This document shows positions 61,603 through 64,000 of a stretch of DNA of 64,000 bases, piece after piece. Below the pieces are notes generated by a model, which did no database searches, had not been told where the DNA came from, and was given only the letters and a program-made list of their open reading frames with translations. This stretch comes from Cloacimonetes bacterium UBA6081 (lineage in GTDB: Bacteria; Cloacimonadota; Cloacimonadia; Cloacimonadales; Cloacimonadaceae), in assembly GCA_002428685.1 (NCBI GenBank), contig DIXL01000074.1:1-64000 (forward strand), in the 5' to 3' direction. Position 1 is the stretch's first letter. Each line of letters opens with the position of its first letter. A program made the position numbers and the translations under genes.

Positions 61603-62805
61603 ATGGCTTTTGAACAAGAACTAAAAATAATCAGTAGAGGGATGGAAGAGATAATTCCCCTTAGCGAAATGAAAGATAAACTGGCTGTTTCTGCCAAAGA
61701 AGGACGCCCGCTCAGAATAAAATATGGCATAGACCCCACCGGTTATGACGTGCATATCGGACATCTGGTTCCCATCCGTAAGATGCGTGATTTTCAGGAT
61801 TTGGGGCATACAGGAGTAATCATCATCGGTGATTTTACTGCTCAAATTGGTGATCCCACCGGTCGTGATGAAAGCCGTCCTCCCCTCACGCATGAGCAGA
61901 TAAAACTAAATAGCGAAAAGTACATGGAACAGCTATATACGGTGTTAAAGCCTGAACAAACGGAAGTTCGCTGGCAAAGCGAATGGTTTGGAGCCATGGG
62001 TATGGCCGAAGTGCTGAAATTGATGGGTAAATTTACTCTGGCGCAGTTCATGGCACACGACACCTTTCGCAACCGCTATGAACAAGGTTTATCACTGGGG
62101 ATGCATGAAATTATGTATCCCATTTTGCAAGGCTATGATTCTGTTGCCATTCATAGCGATGTGGAGCTTGGAGCTACTGAGCAAAAGTTCAATATCCTCT
62201 GTGGACGCAATATGCAGCACTATTATAGCCAACCTCAACAGATTGCAGTGCTTTCTCCTATTCTGCTTGGCACCGATGGTGTAAACAAAATGGGCAAGTC
62301 GCTGAATAATTATATCGCTGTGTTTGATACCCCAAACGATAAATTTGGCAAGGTGATGAGCATACCGGACAGTTTGATTATGAACTACTTTTGCTATGCC
62401 ACCACCCTTGATCCAGATGATTTGGAAGCTGTGAAACAAGAACTGGCGAGCGATATCAATCCGATGATAATTAAAAAGCGTCTGGCCAGAGAAATTGTGA
62501 GCCTTTATCATGGACCCTGCGAAGCTCTGGCTGCGCAGGAAGCTTTTGAAAAGCTGTTTTCACAGAAAGAAACCCCGGAAGACATCCCGGAATTCGCCAC
62601 CAGCGAAAGCAGTATGAGGCTGGTTAAACTGCTGGTGGATAGCGGATTATGCAGCGGAAGCGGCGAAGCTAAAAGGCTGATTACAGGTGGTGGAGTCAGC
62701 ATTGATGGCACCAAAATCAGCTCTTTTGATGCAAGCGTAGAACTTGCCGACGGTGCCATTATCCGTGCTGGCAAACGCAAGTTTATAAAGATAAAGAAGA
62801 TATGA
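61603..62805 (+). CDS. tyrS: Tyrosyl-tRNA synthetase
   Basis: This encodes 400 aa. Class I signatures are complete: HIGH at YDVHIGHL (about residue 50), and KMSKS as KMGKS in VNKMGKSLNNY (about residue 230). A C-terminal S4 RNA-binding domain (SGEAKRLITGGGVSIDGTKI) is present. It charges tRNA-Tyr in the cytosol. The ATG at 61603 is preceded by AGGAAAGTAAG. The stop overlaps the downstream gene (ATGATAA), so the two are coupled. Confidence 0.96.
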   Translation: MAFEQELKIISRGMEEIIPLSEMKDKLAVSAKEGRPLRIKYGIDPTGYDVHIGHLVPIRKMRDFQDLGHTGVIIIGDFTAQIGDPTGRDESRPPLTHEQIKLNSEKYMEQLYTVLKPEQTEVRWQSEWFGAMGMAEVLKLMGKFTLAQFMAHDTFRNRYEQGLSLGMHEIMYPILQGYDSVAIHSDVELGATEQKFNILCGRNMQHYYSQPQQIAVLSPILLGTDGVNKMGKSLNNYIAVFDTPNDKFGKVMSIPDSLIMNYFCYATTLDPDDLEAVKQELASDINPMIIKKRLAREIVSLYHGPCEALAAQEAFEKLFSQKETPEDIPEFATSESSMRLVKLLVDSGLCSGSGEAKRLITGGGVSIDGTKISSFDASVELADGAIIRAGKRKFIKIKKI

Positions 62806-63446
62806 TAAACGAACCTTTGATAAAACTGCTGCTAAACGGGGCAATTATAGCCCTGGTGTTCTATAGCATTATCATCCACGAATTCAGCCATGCCTTTGCG
62901 GCTTTCCTCTTGGGCGATGATTCTGCCAAACGCGCCGGCAGATTGACCCTGAATCCGCTAAAGCATATAGATTGGTTTGGCACCGTGCTACTGCCCTTGT
63001 TTCTGTATTTTACCGCAGGTTTCATTTATGGCTACGCAAAACCGGTCCCCTTTAATCCCTATAATTTTAAAAGCTTTAAGCGAGATTCTGGCCTTACTGC
63101 CTTAGCCGGGCCAGCTTCCAATTTTTTGATTGCCATTGCATTTGCTCTGGTTTATCACTTGGGCGGTTTCTCTGCGTATCTTCAATACGTTGCCACCTAT
63201 GTAATCTTTCTAAACCTGCTGTTGGCAATCTTTAATCTGATACCGGTTCCACCCTTGGATGGCTCCAAAGTTCTGGGTATGGTGCTAACCGATACAACCT
63301 ACTACAAATGGACAATGCAGGAAAAGAAAGGGATGTTCTATCTTTTTGCCATCATCATCATCTCCAATTTGCTGCACCTTAATCTGATTGGCACAATTGT
63401 TCTGCCGCCGGTCAGATTCGTTATGCAGATTCTCGGAATAGGCTAA
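62802..63446 (+). CDS. Site-2 protease-like M50 membrane metalloprotease
   Basis: This encodes 214 aa, nearly all transmembrane. The zinc motif HEFSH lies in IIIHEFSHAFAAFLLG (about residues 26-41). The second metal ligand motif PPLDGSKVL is in the later helix (LNLLLAIFNLIPVPPLDG). The family cleaves membrane helices or signal-peptide remnants. This short form has no PDZ domain, as in many bacterial and archaeal homologues. It follows tyrS with a 4-nt overlap. The target is unknown. Confidence 0.88.
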   Translation: MINEPLIKLLLNGAIIALVFYSIIIHEFSHAFAAFLLGDDSAKRAGRLTLNPLKHIDWFGTVLLPLFLYFTAGFIYGYAKPVPFNPYNFKSFKRDSGLTALAGPASNFLIAIAFALVYHLGGFSAYLQYVATYVIFLNLLLAIFNLIPVPPLDGSKVLGMVLTDTTYYKWTMQEKKGMFYLFAIIIISNLLHLNLIGTIVLPPVRFVMQILGIG

Positions 63447-63488
63447 ATCCAGCAAGAAATTAATAAAAAAACATATAGGAGATTCCAA

Positions 63489-64000
63489 ATGGACGCAAAA
63501 AAACTTCAACAAATGATCGACGATAACGAAGTGCAAGCCATAGATCTAAAGTATTGCGGCATGGACGGTAAGTGGTATCACATCACATGTCCGGCTCGCA
63601 GAATTGCAGGCGTGCTTCAGCGTGGCATTCCTTTCGATGGCTCATCCATCCCCGGAATGCGCAGTGTGGAAAGTGGTGACATGGTTTTAATGCCAGACAT
63701 TGAAACTGCTCACCTGGATCAGTTTTACGAAACTCCCACCCTTAGAATGATCTGCTCCATCTGTGATGCAGATACGCGCATCGGAGTGAAAAAAGACCCT
63801 CGCAGCGTAGCTTTGCGTGCTCATGATTATCTGCTGTCATCCGGTATAGCCGATAGTTCCGCCTGGATTCCGGAGCTGGAATTTCATCTGTTTGACACCG
63901 TGCAGTTCAATTCCGATCCCTTCAGTGCAGGCTATAACATCACATCCAGCGAATGCAAAGATAGCCTTCCCGAAGAAAACGAAGACCTGGATGGCCTTAG
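63489..64000 (+). CDS. glnA: Glutamine synthetase type I, 5' part (runs off the window)
   Basis: The ATG at 63489 follows AGGAGATTCC. The 170 codons seen include the beta-grasp domain with FDGSSIPGMRSVESGD and the start of the catalytic domain with ELEFHLFDT, which carries the first metal-binding glutamates. It makes glutamine from glutamate and ammonia. The 3' end lies beyond base 64000, so the adenylylation site and full length cannot be checked. Confidence 0.93.
   Translation, partial: MDAKKLQQMIDDNEVQAIDLKYCGMDGKWYHITCPARRIAGVLQRGIPFDGSSIPGMRSVESGDMVLMPDIETAHLDQFYETPTLRMICSICDADTRIGVKKDPRSVALRAHDYLLSSGIADSSAWIPELEFHLFDTVQFNSDPFSAGYNITSSECKDSLPEENEDLDGL

Overview
The window looks like a chromosomal segment of a Gram-negative bacterium of the FCB group, most likely Cloacimonadota. 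Five large secreted or surface proteins are modular (FN3, choice-of-anchor J and chitobiase-like repeats). Four of them end in the FlgD-like, T9SS-type sorting domain (YPNPF motif, KGQLVK-type strand, GVYxxxL-type end) that is common in that group. Beta-barrel outer-membrane proteins are also present. The lineage is inferred from protein style only; there is no rRNA in the window.

Host left flank (1-7631): a helix-hairpin-helix plus beta-barrel protein, a second outer-membrane barrel protein, a secreted 5'-nucleotidase and a flavodoxin-like protein form one co-directional operon that closes with a terminator. A pilin-like membrane protein follows behind its own promoter.

Prophage (7632-41626, 33,995 bp): a complete Mu-like transposable siphophage. 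Its ends can be placed to the base: 5'-TGTA...TACA-3' flanked by the 5-bp direct repeat AGCAT. The two terminal 27-bp sequences match at 19 of 27 positions. Left to right it carries a leftward LexA/CI-type repressor, an operator-rich early control region, an HTH protein, a DDE transposase (MuA type) and an AAA ATPase (MuB type). Accessory early genes (GemA/gp16, DUF3164-like) are followed by small and large terminase and a Mu F-like head protein. Next comes a reversed 9.5-kb cargo: TetR regulator, TolC/MFP/RND efflux pump, a small PII-like protein, an ICMT-type methyltransferase, a KAS III and a GNAT-like protein. After the cargo come endolysin, portal, a fused protease/capsid gene, tail tube, a tail chaperone with a canonical -1 frameshift signal, two tandem adenine methylases, a reversed 48-aa moron, tape measure, distal tail proteins and a fibre-like protein. 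The right end holds eight transposase-site-like repeats, all containing GATC. This suggests control of transposition by the phage's own Dam-type methylases.

Host right flank (41632-64000): large secreted modular proteins (one on the minus strand), a giant GNAT-fusion protein, three adjacent secreted proteins that share duplicated modules, then tyrS, a site-2 protease-like M50 protein and the 5' part of glnA, which runs off the window. Convergent genes at 45.3-45.6 kb are separated by two terminators and an 81-bp near-perfect palindrome. No rRNA, tRNA or CRISPR array was recognised.
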